A stretch of DNA of 64,000 bases, taken from NCBI RefSeq assembly GCF_001650695.1, contig NZ_LWQS01000041.1, positions 1 through 64,000 of the forward strand. Direction: 5' to 3'. The stretch's first letter is position 1, and each line of letters starts with the position of its first letter. Under the pieces are notes generated by a model. It searched no databases and had not been told where the DNA came from. It saw only the letters and a list, made by a program, of their open reading frames with translations. Of this stretch, positions 51,757 to 60,480 are shown piece by piece. Position numbers and translations under genes: made by a program. This DNA is from Chloroflexus islandicus (GTDB taxonomy: Bacteria; Chloroflexota; Chloroflexia; Chloroflexales; Chloroflexaceae).

Positions 51757-51785
51757 TTGTCAAAATAAGGTGTATCTATTATAAT
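51757..51785 (+). promoter_or_regulatory. Strong sigma70-like promoter of the STAS gene
   Basis: TTGTCA (51757-51762) and TATAAT (51780-51785) with exactly 17 bases between. Start of transcription near 51792 gives a 32-base leader. Confidence 0.7.
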
Positions 51786-51823
51786 CACCGAATAATCGTT
51801 CTTGCAACTGTGCTGTACGACGT

Positions 51824-52918
51824 ATGAAACGCATCTTTGCCACCCTGCTCGACATTCGCCACCCTGATGAAGAAACCCGCCAGCGTGGACGAAATATTGT
51901 TATTATCGGTCTTGGTCTGTTTGTTATCAATGTGCTCGTTGCAGTTACGATTCTGTTCTATTTTCCAGAATTGCCCGCGCTGTTAATCTCAACTACATTT
52001 GGCGCCGCCCTCTACGTCGTGATCATTGCGCTGACGCGCATGGGATATGTTGATCTCGCGGGGTGGCTGACTATTTTGGTGGCATTGCTTGGCACAATCA
52101 CGGCAGCAGTCGTTAATCCTGATCGTCCAGTTGCCCAGTTTATTGCCGTGCCCTTAGTGCTGGCAGCGACCATTTTACGGTTTCGCGATGTCGTGATGGT
52201 TACAGCGGCAGTGGTGATGGGGTTAATAAGTATTGCATTTTTAGCTGAGCCGGCGATCATTTCGTTGCCATTACACCATTTTCTGGTGACGACCGGGATT
52301 TTAGTAGGGTTTGTCGCGATTGTCAGTTTTGTGCAAAGCGCCGGCAACGAATCGCTCCATCGCCGGCTGCAGACCGCATTGCAACAGGCGCAGCATACGG
52401 CAACTCAACTGCAACAGATTAACGCTGAGCTGGATCAGCGGGTCGAGATGCAGACCGCTGCGCTGCAAGAGGCGCTGCGCGAACTCGAAGAGCGCGCCGT
52501 TGCGCAGGATCGCCTGCTAGCCGAAGTGATTGCGCAGCGTGACGTAATCCGTGACCTGAGCGTGCCGGTGTTGCCGGTTGGCAAGCAGGCGTTGGTGATG
52601 CCGCTGGTGGGTGCCATTGATCGCGATCGGTTGGCGCTGATCCAAGAGCAAGCGTTGGCTCAGATCGAGCAGCAGCGCGCGCGTTGGCTGATCCTCGATG
52701 TAACCGGTGTGCCAGTGATCGATACCGATGTCGCTGCTGGGGTGGTGCAACTGGTGCAGAGTGTGCGCTTACTGGGGGCTGAGGTGGCGCTGGTCGGGGT
52801 GCGGCCAGAAGTGGCGCAGACAATGGTGAGCCTTGGGATTGAGTTGCCGATTTCACACGTCTTCAGCGATCTCGCCGGGGCGGTTGAGCGGGTGGGACGG
52901 CAATTGGCGACGAGATAG
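51824..52918 (+). CDS. Membrane-anchored RsbR-like STAS-domain protein
   Basis: A 364-residue protein: N-terminal domain of about six TM segments (~27-175), a coiled coil (~177-240, rich in Gln/Glu/Leu) and a C-terminal STAS domain (~248-355) with DVTGVPVIDTDVAAGVVQL. The VIDT threonine matches the RsbR-type phosphoacceptor used by RsbT-like kinases in stressosomes, where the sensor is usually a soluble globin-like domain. Here it is a membrane module, so it may sense membrane state or a lipophilic ligand. No kinase or phosphatase gene is adjacent. Confidence 0.88.
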   Translation: MKRIFATLLDIRHPDEETRQRGRNIVIIGLGLFVINVLVAVTILFYFPELPALLISTTFGAALYVVIIALTRMGYVDLAGWLTILVALLGTITAAVVNPDRPVAQFIAVPLVLAATILRFRDVVMVTAAVVMGLISIAFLAEPAIISLPLHHFLVTTGILVGFVAIVSFVQSAGNESLHRRLQTALQQAQHTATQLQQINAELDQRVEMQTAALQEALRELEERAVAQDRLLAEVIAQRDVIRDLSVPVLPVGKQALVMPLVGAIDRDRLALIQEQALAQIEQQRARWLILDVTGVPVIDTDVAAGVVQLVQSVRLLGAEVALVGVRPEVAQTMVSLGIELPISHVFSDLAGAVERVGRQLATR

Positions 52919-53717
52919 AGACATTGCAGCGCAATAGGGTACGGATGCTAGTGATCGGGGCGCGGGCGGCGCTGGCGGGGCGGGCCAGCGCCGCCCGTGC
53001 TCCTTACTGATGCAGGGTCGCAGGCGGCTCGCCCGTAAGTGAATAGTGGGGCGGGCCAGCGGCTCGCGTTCCTCGCGATGCTGGGGCGCGGGCGGCGCTA
53101 GCGGGGCGGGCCAGCGGCCCGCGCTCCTTGCGTCCTCCGCGTCCTCTGCGGTAAACAATACACCCCGCAGGCAGGAGGGAACCACTCAGGCACGTGGTTC
53201 GCTGAAGCAGGAGATTGCTTCGGGCGCTACGCGCCCTCGCAATGACAGCATGCCGCTCATCCTCTGCGTTCTCCGCGTCCTCTGCGGTAAAAAACACACC
53301 CCACAGGCAGGCGGGAACCGCTCAGGCACGTGGTTCGCTGAAGCAGGAGATTGCTTCGGGCGCTACGCGCCCTCGCAATGACAGCATGCCGCTCATCCTC
53401 TGCGTTCTCCGCGTCCTCTGCGGTAAAAATACACCCCACAGGCAGGCGGGAACCGCTCAGGGCGCTGCTGCGTTCCGCTCCACCAATGCCTCACCCGCCC
53501 ATCGCGCGGCTCCCCCTCGCCCGCCGTCAGGTGGAGGCCGGGGGTGAGGGAGTCAACGCAAAGACGCAGCGGATGTAAACCCAAGGGCGCAATGGGTAGC
53601 GGGGCGCGGGCGGCTCGCCCGCAGGTGAAGCATGGCGGGCCAGCGGCCCGCGCTCCTCGCGATACTGGGGCGGGGGTGACGAGCTAGCATGGCGGGCCAG
53701 CGGCTCGCGTTCCGGCT
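52919..53717. repeat. Repeat block with 136-base tandem unit
   Basis: No supported gene. GGCGGGCCAGCGGCnCGCG units recur at 52980, 53050, 53105, 53635 and 53692. A 136-base unit (CCTCTGCGGTAAA ... GATTGCTTCGGGCGCTACGCGCCC ... CTCGCAATGACAGCATG) is present at about 53141, 53277 and, in part, 53413. The unit joins the CCTCTGCGG and TCATTGCGAG families into one module. Confidence 0.87.
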
Positions 53718-54674
53718 TTAGCTCCCGTTGATCAGCTCTTGCCGGCGATAGCGGCAGTTGGCGCAGTAGGTGATGCGGTAGCCAGCGACAGTGGCACGCT
53801 GGAGCGTGTGCCCGCAGTTGGGGCAGACGTTGGTCTGCACTTCGCCGCCGCCGGTCACGACCGGTTCAGCGCGTGCGGCTGGCGCTGCCGGGCGAATGGG
53901 CGTGGCTGGTTGCGGTGTGGCACGTTGAGGCTGAAAACTCCACGCTTTGCTGAGCAATTCAACGATCTGGGCATAGTCGAGCGCGCCGCGTGAGCGCGGA
54001 TCGTGTTCGTAGATCGTCTTCCCCACTGCCGAAGCTTCCGATAAGCGCACATTGACCCGCACCGGCGGCATGACGAGCTGGCCATAGGTGCGGTTGAGAT
54101 GCGCGAGCAGTTCAATCGATTGCTTCATGCGCGGATCGACCATGGTGGGAATGATCGCTCGCACCACGCTGGTGCTGCCCTTCACCCGCGCAATTTGGGC
54201 GATCAGCTTTTCTAAGCCGCGCACTGAGAAGGGTTCAACCGTTGTAGGGACGATCACCTCGGTGGCTGCCATCAGTGCGTTTTGATTCAGCACGGTTAGC
54301 GAACCGCCGCAATCGAAGAAGATAAAGTCGTATTCCGAGCGCAGCGGGCGCACCAGTTGTTCGAGCACACGCACCCAATCGGCGCGTCCGGCGATGGCTT
54401 GCTGGGCGAGCAGCAATGACTCATCGGCGGCGACGAGGTCGAGGTTGGGGCGGGCGCTGACCCGTAGATCGGCTAGCGGTTTATGATCAACGATCGCTTC
54501 GTAGAGGGTACGGCGCGCGCGCACACCGAGCGCCATGGATAAATTACCTTGGGCGTCGATGTCAATCAGCAACACCCGCGCCCCCTTCAGCGCCAACCCG
54601 GCGCTGAGATTGACAACGGTGGTGGTCTTGCCGATCCCGCCTTTGAGATTGATGACTGCGACGATCCGCGCCAT
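53718..54674 (-). CDS. ParA/Soj-type ATPase with C-terminal zinc ribbon
   Basis: A 318-residue deviant-Walker ATPase: KGGIGKTTTVVNLS (residues 11-24), IDIDAQGNLSMALG and FFDCGGSLTVLNQNAL. A Pro/Ala-rich linker (~255-280) leads to a zinc ribbon with CPNC (284-287) and CANC (304-307). ParB is not nearby. It lies directly downstream of bchH but has its own promoter. It differs from BchL, which has a GKSTT loop and iron-sulfur cysteines in a different place. AAGGAG precedes ATG 54674. Role could be positioning of a cell component rather than chromosome segregation. Confidence 0.88.
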   Translation of the reverse strand: MARIVAVINLKGGIGKTTTVVNLSAGLALKGARVLLIDIDAQGNLSMALGVRARRTLYEAIVDHKPLADLRVSARPNLDLVAADESLLLAQQAIAGRADWVRVLEQLVRPLRSEYDFIFFDCGGSLTVLNQNALMAATEVIVPTTVEPFSVRGLEKLIAQIARVKGSTSVVRAIIPTMVDPRMKQSIELLAHLNRTYGQLVMPPVRVNVRLSEASAVGKTIYEHDPRSRGALDYAQIVELLSKAWSFQPQRATPQPATPIRPAAPAARAEPVVTGGGEVQTNVCPNCGHTLQRATVAGYRITYCANCRYRRQELINGS

Positions 54675-54717
54675 GCGCCGCTCCTTACTCTGGCGCTCTG
54701 TGATGCAATGCGTTGCC

Positions 54718-54746
54718 AGTGTAGTAGAGCAGGTGCAGCGTGTCAA
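54718..54746 (-). promoter_or_regulatory. Promoter of the ParA-like gene
   Basis: On the minus strand TTGACA (54746-54741), 17-base spacer, TACACT (54723-54718). The -35 box begins 3 bases past the bchH hairpin. Leader of about 37 bases. Confidence 0.7.
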
Positions 54747-54748
54747 GT

Positions 54749-54774
54749 AGCGACGGCCCCAACGGGCCGTCGCT
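54749..54774 (-). terminator. Hairpin terminator of bchH
   Basis: AGCGACGGCCC (54749-54759) pairs perfectly with GGGCCGTCGCT (54764-54774), loop CAAC. It lies 17 bases after the bchH stop. Confidence 0.7.
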
Positions 54775-54790
54775 GCGACAAGTTCGGCGT

Positions 54791-57700
54791 TTACCGCACC
54801 CCCTCCAGCCGGTCTTCGAGGTCGGCATAGATCTCGCGCAACTGCTCGAGCGTGGCTTCGTCGGCTTGCCAGAAGCCGCGGTTGTGGGCTTCGAGCAGGC
54901 GTCCGGCGATGCCGGCGGTGGCGTGCGGGTTGAGACTGGCCAGCCGCTCGCGCATCTCTGGATCGAGCAGGTAGGTTTCGGCAACGCCTTGGTAGACCCA
55001 GCCGTCCACCGCGTGGGCAGTGGCGCTCCAACCGTAAGTGTTGCTCACCCGGATCTCGATCTCATGCACGCCTTCGTAGCCGTGCTTGAGCATGCCTTCG
55101 TACCACTTCGGGTTGAGCAACTTGGCCCGGCTCTCGATCCGCACCATCTGCTCAAGCGAACGCACCCGGCTAGATCCCGGCGTGACCAGCTCGGCCACTT
55201 CACCCATCAGCGCCAGCGGACGTTCGCCGCGCGTCTTCTCGACACTCTTAGTCAAGCCGCCGAGGTACTCGTAGTAGTGGTCGATGTCGCTAATCCCATT
55301 CTCAACGCTATCGACATTCTGGAAGGTCACGCTGACCGTCGCCAGTGCCTTTTCCATCACGGCCCGCGCTTCGCTCCATTCACCGCCGGGTTGCAAAGCG
55401 AAGCTCTTGCGGGTGATGAAGGCTTCAGCCAATTGACCATCTTCCTCCCATGTGCTGCTCTCGACCAGATGGTTGACGTTAGCGCCATAGCTGCCGGAAG
55501 CGTTCGAGAAGACGCGGGTCGCCGCCGCTTCGACGCTCAAACCCAATTCAGTCGCCTGTGCTAGCGCGTGGGCGCGCACGAAGTTGTGCTCTGGCGGCTC
55601 ATCGGCGGTGGCGGCCATGCGGATGGCGCGATCGAGCAAGGCGGCCTGCGCGGCGAACAGATCGCGGAAGATGCCGCTCACCGTCAGCACCACATCGATG
55701 CGCGGGCGGCCTAACTCGGCCAGCGGGATCAGCTCGACCGTGGTGATCCGGCCTAGTTCGTCGGCGACGGCGCGCGCGCCGACCAAGGCCAGCGCCTGCG
55801 CGATTCCCTCACCTTCGGTCTTGATGTTATCGGTGCCCCACAACACCATCGCCACCGTTTCGGGGTAGGCCCCCTGCTCGGCGCGCACCCGCTCGAGCAG
55901 CTCGTTGGCGACAGCCATACCAGCGGCAGCGGCAGCCGGGGCCGGCACGTGGAACGGATCGAAAGCGTGGATGTTGCGGCCAGTGGGCACGACCGACGGG
56001 TTGCGCACCACATCGTTGCCTGCCGAAGGCAACACATAGCCGCCGTTGAGCGCGCGCAGCAACCCGCTGATCTCGCGCTCGGTCGTCATCCGGCGCTGAA
56101 TATCGAGCAGGTAGTCCCACAAGGGCGTAAGCTGGCCGTGCGGCAGCTTCACGTGGCGGGCCAGCGCCTCATCGGCGGCGCGGCCCGTGCCATGCTCAAC
56201 CAAGGCCGTGATCGTCGCGCGGCAAATCTCTTCGATCTGGCGATACTGGGCTTGGGCCGCCGGATCGTGGCGCAAGCGTCCAGTCAAGGCAGCGTAGTCA
56301 ACCCCCAAGGCGCGGCCAACAATGTGCGGCAGCGGTTCGAGCGGCGGCTGGTTATGGCCGCGCGGCACGCGGGTAAAGGTTGCGATCAGGCTGAGCACAT
56401 CAACCTGCTCGCTGGCTTGGGGCGGCTGGCCGAGCACGTGCAAACCGACCGGGATCATGCGCTGCTCGACCTGCAACAGCTCGTGGCCGAGCGCGGCGAC
56501 ATACTCGTCACCCTCGCCGCTGACCGCAATATTCAGCGCCTCGGCTTGGGCGCGCAGGTCGTCGATCAGCGCCGGGTCGGGGTGGGCGCGGTAGCGATCG
56601 ATACTGTCTTTGAGCGCGCGCAACCCTTTGTAGAGACCGGCCTGCTGCACCGGCGGCACCAGATAGCTGACCAGCGTCGCCATGCCGCGCCGGCGGGCAA
56701 TGCTGCCTTCGCTGGGGTTATTGACGCAGTAGTAGTACACGTTAGGCAAGCCGCCGAGCAGGCGCAGCGGCCAGCACTGCGCACTCAGACCGGCCTGCTT
56801 GCCGGGCATAAACTCGAGCGCGCCGTGAGTGCCGAAATGGAGCACGGCGTGAGCTTTGAAGACCTTGCGCAACCAGACATAATACGCGGCAAAGCCATGG
56901 TGCGGGGCGGCATCCTTGCTCATCAACAGCCGGATCGGGTCACGCTCGTAGCCGAAGCTGGGTTGCAGACCGACGAACACATTCCCGAAGCGGCGGCCAA
57001 GGATATGCAGCCGCTTGCCATCGCTGAGCAACTGGCCGGGAGCCGGCCCCCAATACGGCTCAATATCGACATAATCGGGGAAGAGGCGGCGATACTCTTC
57101 GACCGGCAGCGAATCGGCGACGTTACCGTCGGTGCCGTGCAGCAAGGCATTGCCTTCAACCACCAACCGGCGCAGATCATCAGCGCTCGGCGGCAATTCG
57201 ACCGTATACCCAGCGGCGCGCAGCTCTTGCATCAGGCGGAAGACGCTAGTAAACACATCGAGGTAGGCAGCAGTGCCGGCGTTGCCGAGGTTGGGCGGGA
57301 AATTGAACAGGGTAATCGCGATCCGCCGTTCAGATGGAGGCGTGCGGCGCAGCGCCACCCGGCCTGCGATTCGCTCGGCGGCCAATTCAATCTCGGCGGG
57401 GAGCGGGATCACATCTTCGCGACCGCGTGGCATGCCGCCGATCACCAGCGGATCGGTCGCGCCATCGAGTTCGGGCAGCGACACATTCAGCGCCAATTGG
57501 AACGGCGCAATCCCGCGGTCATCGCTGCGCCACTGCTCGATATGCTGGAAGACCAGCGGGAAGAGATCGAGCATTGGCGTATCGAGCTGGTCGAGGGTAG
57601 TGCTCGCTTGGACGGGATCGGTGCTAGCCGGCCCGCCAACGAGGGCGAAACCGGTGGTATTGACAATCAGATCGACGTCTGACGGCGGCTCGTGGCGGCG

Positions 57701-58576
57701 GGCACGGGCAGCATCGGTGAAGAAACGCTCGACGGTGGGGCGCATATCGAGCGTCGGGCTATAGGCGGCGCGTGCTTCGATGCCACGGGCCTCCAGCGCG
57801 CGGATCAGCGCTTCGAGATGGGCGCTATTGCCTGACAGCGCAAATGGGCGCATCGTCAACAACCCGACCGTGCCGGCAGTGAGCTTCTGGCGCTGCTTGC
57901 GCCGCCAAGCGCGGTAGGCGGCCAGATCGGCAAACGGCTCCGGCGCATCGGGGTGAAACGCGCCGGATTCGGGAATATCCTGCGGATCGAGCACCGGCAG
58001 CTTGCCTTTATAGCCGGGCACATAGCGTTCGATCAACAGCAGCAGCAATCGGCGCAGATTTTCAGGCGTGCTCGCGGCCCAAAACTGGTGCGCCATCACA
58101 TAGGTGTGAATATCGCGCGCCTTGCCGGGCAAAAACTTCAGCATCTTGCTCAGGCCGCGCACCAACGACATCTGGCGCTGAATCTCGCCGTGACCATGCT
58201 TAGGTTGGAACTGGCTCAGCCACTGGCGGAAGGCGCTCTGTTCAGCGGCAGGCTTGGGGCGGAGATCAAACTTGCCAATGCGCGTCTGCTTAATCAGCGA
58301 GGGGCTGCTCATGATCATACAGACCGGGCACGGCGCGGTTGCCAAGATCTCGCTCAAGGGGCGGACATACTCCTCGCCAAAGAGCATCGAGCCGAAGACG
58401 AAATCGGCCCGCGCCACCGCCGCGGCCAACCGCTCCCAATCGGCGGCGGTGCGCATATCGGGCGGGGTAAAGAAATCAATCGCCAACCGCAGACCGTATT
58501 CGCGTTCGATTGCCGCCGCCGCCTTGCGCAGCGCGGGAGCGTTGTTGGCTTCGATACACATGAACACGAAGCGCAT
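54791..58576 (-). CDS. bchH: Magnesium chelatase large subunit BchH
   Basis: A 1261-residue CobN/BchH-family protein that inserts Mg2+ into protoporphyrin IX with the BchI/BchD ATPases. N-terminal MRFVFMCIEANNAPALRKA and the stretches FGTHGALEFMPGKQAGLS, PNVYYYCVNNPSEGSIARRR and EEDGQLAEAFITRKSFA fit BchH rather than aerobic cobaltochelatase CobN. AAGGAGAT lies 6 bases before ATG 58576. Chloroflexales usually carry two or three paralogues (BchH, BchS, BchT); which one this is cannot be decided by reading. No bchI or bchD is next to it. This is the main evidence that the organism is phototrophic. Confidence 0.9.
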   Translation of the reverse strand: MRFVFMCIEANNAPALRKAAAAIEREYGLRLAIDFFTPPDMRTAADWERLAAAVARADFVFGSMLFGEEYVRPLSEILATAPCPVCMIMSSPSLIKQTRIGKFDLRPKPAAEQSAFRQWLSQFQPKHGHGEIQRQMSLVRGLSKMLKFLPGKARDIHTYVMAHQFWAASTPENLRRLLLLLIERYVPGYKGKLPVLDPQDIPESGAFHPDAPEPFADLAAYRAWRRKQRQKLTAGTVGLLTMRPFALSGNSAHLEALIRALEARGIEARAAYSPTLDMRPTVERFFTDAARARRHEPPSDVDLIVNTTGFALVGGPASTDPVQASTTLDQLDTPMLDLFPLVFQHIEQWRSDDRGIAPFQLALNVSLPELDGATDPLVIGGMPRGREDVIPLPAEIELAAERIAGRVALRRTPPSERRIAITLFNFPPNLGNAGTAAYLDVFTSVFRLMQELRAAGYTVELPPSADDLRRLVVEGNALLHGTDGNVADSLPVEEYRRLFPDYVDIEPYWGPAPGQLLSDGKRLHILGRRFGNVFVGLQPSFGYERDPIRLLMSKDAAPHHGFAAYYVWLRKVFKAHAVLHFGTHGALEFMPGKQAGLSAQCWPLRLLGGLPNVYYYCVNNPSEGSIARRRGMATLVSYLVPPVQQAGLYKGLRALKDSIDRYRAHPDPALIDDLRAQAEALNIAVSGEGDEYVAALGHELLQVEQRMIPVGLHVLGQPPQASEQVDVLSLIATFTRVPRGHNQPPLEPLPHIVGRALGVDYAALTGRLRHDPAAQAQYRQIEEICRATITALVEHGTGRAADEALARHVKLPHGQLTPLWDYLLDIQRRMTTEREISGLLRALNGGYVLPSAGNDVVRNPSVVPTGRNIHAFDPFHVPAPAAAAAGMAVANELLERVRAEQGAYPETVAMVLWGTDNIKTEGEGIAQALALVGARAVADELGRITTVELIPLAELGRPRIDVVLTVSGIFRDLFAAQAALLDRAIRMAATADEPPEHNFVRAHALAQATELGLSVEAAATRVFSNASGSYGANVNHLVESSTWEEDGQLAEAFITRKSFALQPGGEWSEARAVMEKALATVSVTFQNVDSVENGISDIDHYYEYLGGLTKSVEKTRGERPLALMGEVAELVTPGSSRVRSLEQMVRIESRAKLLNPKWYEGMLKHGYEGVHEIEIRVSNTYGWSATAHAVDGWVYQGVAETYLLDPEMRERLASLNPHATAGIAGRLLEAHNRGFWQADEATLEQLREIYADLEDRLEGVR

Positions 58577-58689
58577 AGCTGATCTCCTTGCTAGTTGGTG
58601 CAGCGACGCAATGGTGCGGCGCGCCGGCGCCATCACGTTTGTGTGATCAACCTTTGTCCGAGAAGCTATTTCTTATTATATGATATGTC

Positions 58690-58718
58690 ATTATAGATAC
58701 ATTATCTCATTTTGTAAA
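58690..58718 (-). promoter_or_regulatory. Promoter of bchH
   Basis: On the minus strand TTTACA (58718-58713), 17-base spacer, TATAAT (58695-58690), in an AT-rich spacer. Predicted leader of about 107 bases, long enough to hold a regulatory site. Confidence 0.65.
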
Positions 58719-58833
58719 GAAACGCGCATTCTGGCTAAGAGGATGGTGAAGATTCGGCAACTGGGGTGAGCAGAGGCGAGGGCAGTCGAATGTTAGCGCA
58801 ACAACCGGTCTTAGCGGCGCCAGCGGAGGTTAG

Positions 58834-59232
58834 TCACAGTCTACGTACAGGCGCTGCCGAAGTGGTGGTATGGAGCGAATTGCTGGAACCAGCAGTCGTG
58901 GCAGGTTTGTTGATGTGGAGTTCGAGGCCGCTAGCCTCAATCCGCTGACCAGCTAAGGAGCGGATTGCTTCAATCAGTGCTGGTTTATCGACCAAACGGC
59001 TGCTGGCCTGCTCAGGCGACAATGCGCGACTGATGACTTGCGCGAGCAGCGATGCCAATTCTGGGAGGATTGCTTGGTGCTTAGGACCGAGGAGCGGTCG
59101 CAGTGCCTCATGAAGCGTGATGGCCGTACGACGCGACGCATCTAGACTGATGTCGTCCCGTATGGGATCATGCGACTGGTTGCTCGGGTCGGGGATGCCA
59201 GCCATACAGGTTGCCCGTGGGATATTAAACAT
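58834..59232 (-). CDS. Small effector-associated-domain-like protein
   Basis: A 132-residue protein with a central helical domain (EALRPLLGPKHQAILPELAS ... RALSPEQASSRLVDKPALI ... AIRSLAGQRIEASG). The pattern resembles the small effector-associated domains of Chloroflexota conflict proteins, which sit N-terminal to proteases, NACHT/TIR or formylglycine-type modules. Here the domain stands alone and ends in a polar Ser/Thr tail. No ribosome site before either ATG (59232 or 59205). Could be a remnant of a larger gene. Family assignment is from memory of the pattern and is tentative. Confidence 0.5.
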   Translation of the reverse strand: MFNIPRATCMAGIPDPSNQSHDPIRDDISLDASRRTAITLHEALRPLLGPKHQAILPELASLLAQVISRALSPEQASSRLVDKPALIEAIRSLAGQRIEASGLELHINKPATTAGSSNSLHTTTSAAPVRRL

Positions 59233-59399
59233 TTACTTTTGAACGTATCATAGCAAACGCCATCGTGATATGCAACCCTCGAAGTCATGGTTCGTCAGAA
59301 GACGATCACCGCCTACCGCTAAAGCGGTATAAAAGGAGGCATTACGACTTCTACGGGCGCAACGCTGCGCGACTGGACTTCCGTCATCAGCATCAGGTC

Positions 59400-59598
59400 C
59401 AGCGTCTGGCAGAGAATTGAGGCGCTGAATAACACAGGCCTGAGTGTATTGGATGAACTATCCTAACGGTTGGTTGGGCAGGGGCATGCAGTTGTGCAGC
59501 GCACTATTGCCAAATACCGCGAACAGATGGGGATTCCGGCCTGCCATCAACGTGCTCGTCAGCGCCAATTGGTCAATGGCAGGTCAGAACTTGCGTAG
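59400..59598 (+). pseudogene. Remnant of rpoN (sigma-54) C-terminus
   Basis: In the frame ending at TAG 59596-59598, codons from 59467 read RLVGQGHAVVQRTIAKYREQ and then MGIPACHQRARQR. This closely matches the RpoN box (ARRTVAKYREQLGIPS). An in-frame TAA at 59464-59466 separates it from VLDELS, itself RpoN-like in spacing. Upstream sequence does not encode the rest. So a sigma-54 gene fragment survives in otherwise gene-free DNA (59233-59650). Confidence 0.6.
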
Positions 59599-59659
59599 GT
59601 TCATTTCAAAAAAGGCATGAAATCTTGGTTTTGCATCTACATACAATATTCGTGTTCGT

Positions 59660-59688
59660 TTGCACAAATTTTCATTTCTGACTATACT
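59660..59688 (+). promoter_or_regulatory. Promoter of the OmpR-like gene
   Basis: TTGCAC (59660-59665), 17-base spacer, TATACT (59683-59688). Transcription near 59695 excludes start codons before 59700. Confidence 0.65.
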
Positions 59689-59733
59689 ACCCGCCAAGCA
59701 GTCTTCTCATCAAATATGGAGTCGTCAATAATT

Positions 59734-60480
59734 ATGAGCCGTGGTATCGCGCTGCTCCTCGACTACGATAACGCTAGCCGCACAACGTTGGTAAACCGCT
59801 TGCACGAATGGCAATGGCCTGTCTTGGCAACAGCCAATGCTCGGCTGATGGCGCATTATCTCAACGATCAGCGAATTACTATCTGTATTGCGAATGCTGA
59901 TCTTTTTTCTGATCTACAAAGCGATCTGAATCTAGTTACGAATAAACTATCGCCACATCTGAAGATCGTGCTAGCCGGTGGCGATCCGTGGTTGTTGATG
60001 GCCCGCAATGCCAGTTGGCTAGCGTGCGTGATCTGGTTGCCATATCCGGTGCCAATGGCGCTGCTAGAGGCGATCGTTCTATCAAAGCGCGTTGCTGACG
60101 ATGGGGTTGGGCTTGCCGCTGATCATATCAATGCTGATCCGCCATGCTTGTTCGCAATCGATCCCGTCCAGCGCCGGCTCTATCTCGGCCAACGCGAAGT
60201 GCGTTTGAGCAAAGCTGAGTTGACGCTGTTGCAATACCTGTACGATGCGAATGGGCGTCTCTGCCGGTACGAAGAATTGGCGCGCCTTCTCTACCCGTCA
60301 CATTACGACGAAGAAGAGGCGCGCCATCTGTTGCGGGGGCGGATGTACTACCTGCAATCGAAGATCGAACGTGATCCGAAACATCCCGAGTATCTGGTCT
60401 GCGAACGCGGTGTTGGGTATCAATTACGCGTGCCTTGCAAGCAATCCGCTGCCGACCCGCAGCCCCAATTGCTAGCGTAA
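59734..60480 (+). CDS. OmpR-like winged-helix regulator with degenerate receiver domain
   Basis: A 248-residue protein. The N-terminal ~115 residues look like a receiver fold, but the key residues are altered: LLLDYDN instead of a paired acidic site, and no lysine in the region WLPYPVPM where K-P-F is expected. The C-terminal ~100 residues are an OmpR/PhoB winged helix (VRLSKAELTLLQYLYDANG, CERGVGYQLR). It is therefore probably a phosphorylation-independent regulator. Start at 59734 follows GGAG at 12 bases; ATG 59716 is an alternative. AT-richer upstream. Its 3' end overlaps the convergent gene by 9 bases. Confidence 0.82.
   Translation: MSRGIALLLDYDNASRTTLVNRLHEWQWPVLATANARLMAHYLNDQRITICIANADLFSDLQSDLNLVTNKLSPHLKIVLAGGDPWLLMARNASWLACVIWLPYPVPMALLEAIVLSKRVADDGVGLAADHINADPPCLFAIDPVQRRLYLGQREVRLSKAELTLLQYLYDANGRLCRYEELARLLYPSHYDEEEARHLLRGRMYYLQSKIERDPKHPEYLVCERGVGYQLRVPCKQSAADPQPQLLA

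Noticed and set aside
53718-54674. BchL or other bacteriochlorophyll reductase subunit
   Set aside because: The P-loop is GGIGKTTT and the cysteines form a C-terminal zinc ribbon, not the iron-sulfur arrangement of BchL.
53718-55031. Longer ParA start at 55031
   Set aside because: The extra N-terminal part is antisense to bchH, Arg-rich, and crosses the hairpin and promoter; ATG 54674 has a good ribosome site and the canonical ParA N-terminus.
58766-58948. 60-residue plus-strand frame upstream of bchH
   Set aside because: It is the reverse complement of the effector-associated-like gene's end and has no ribosome site.
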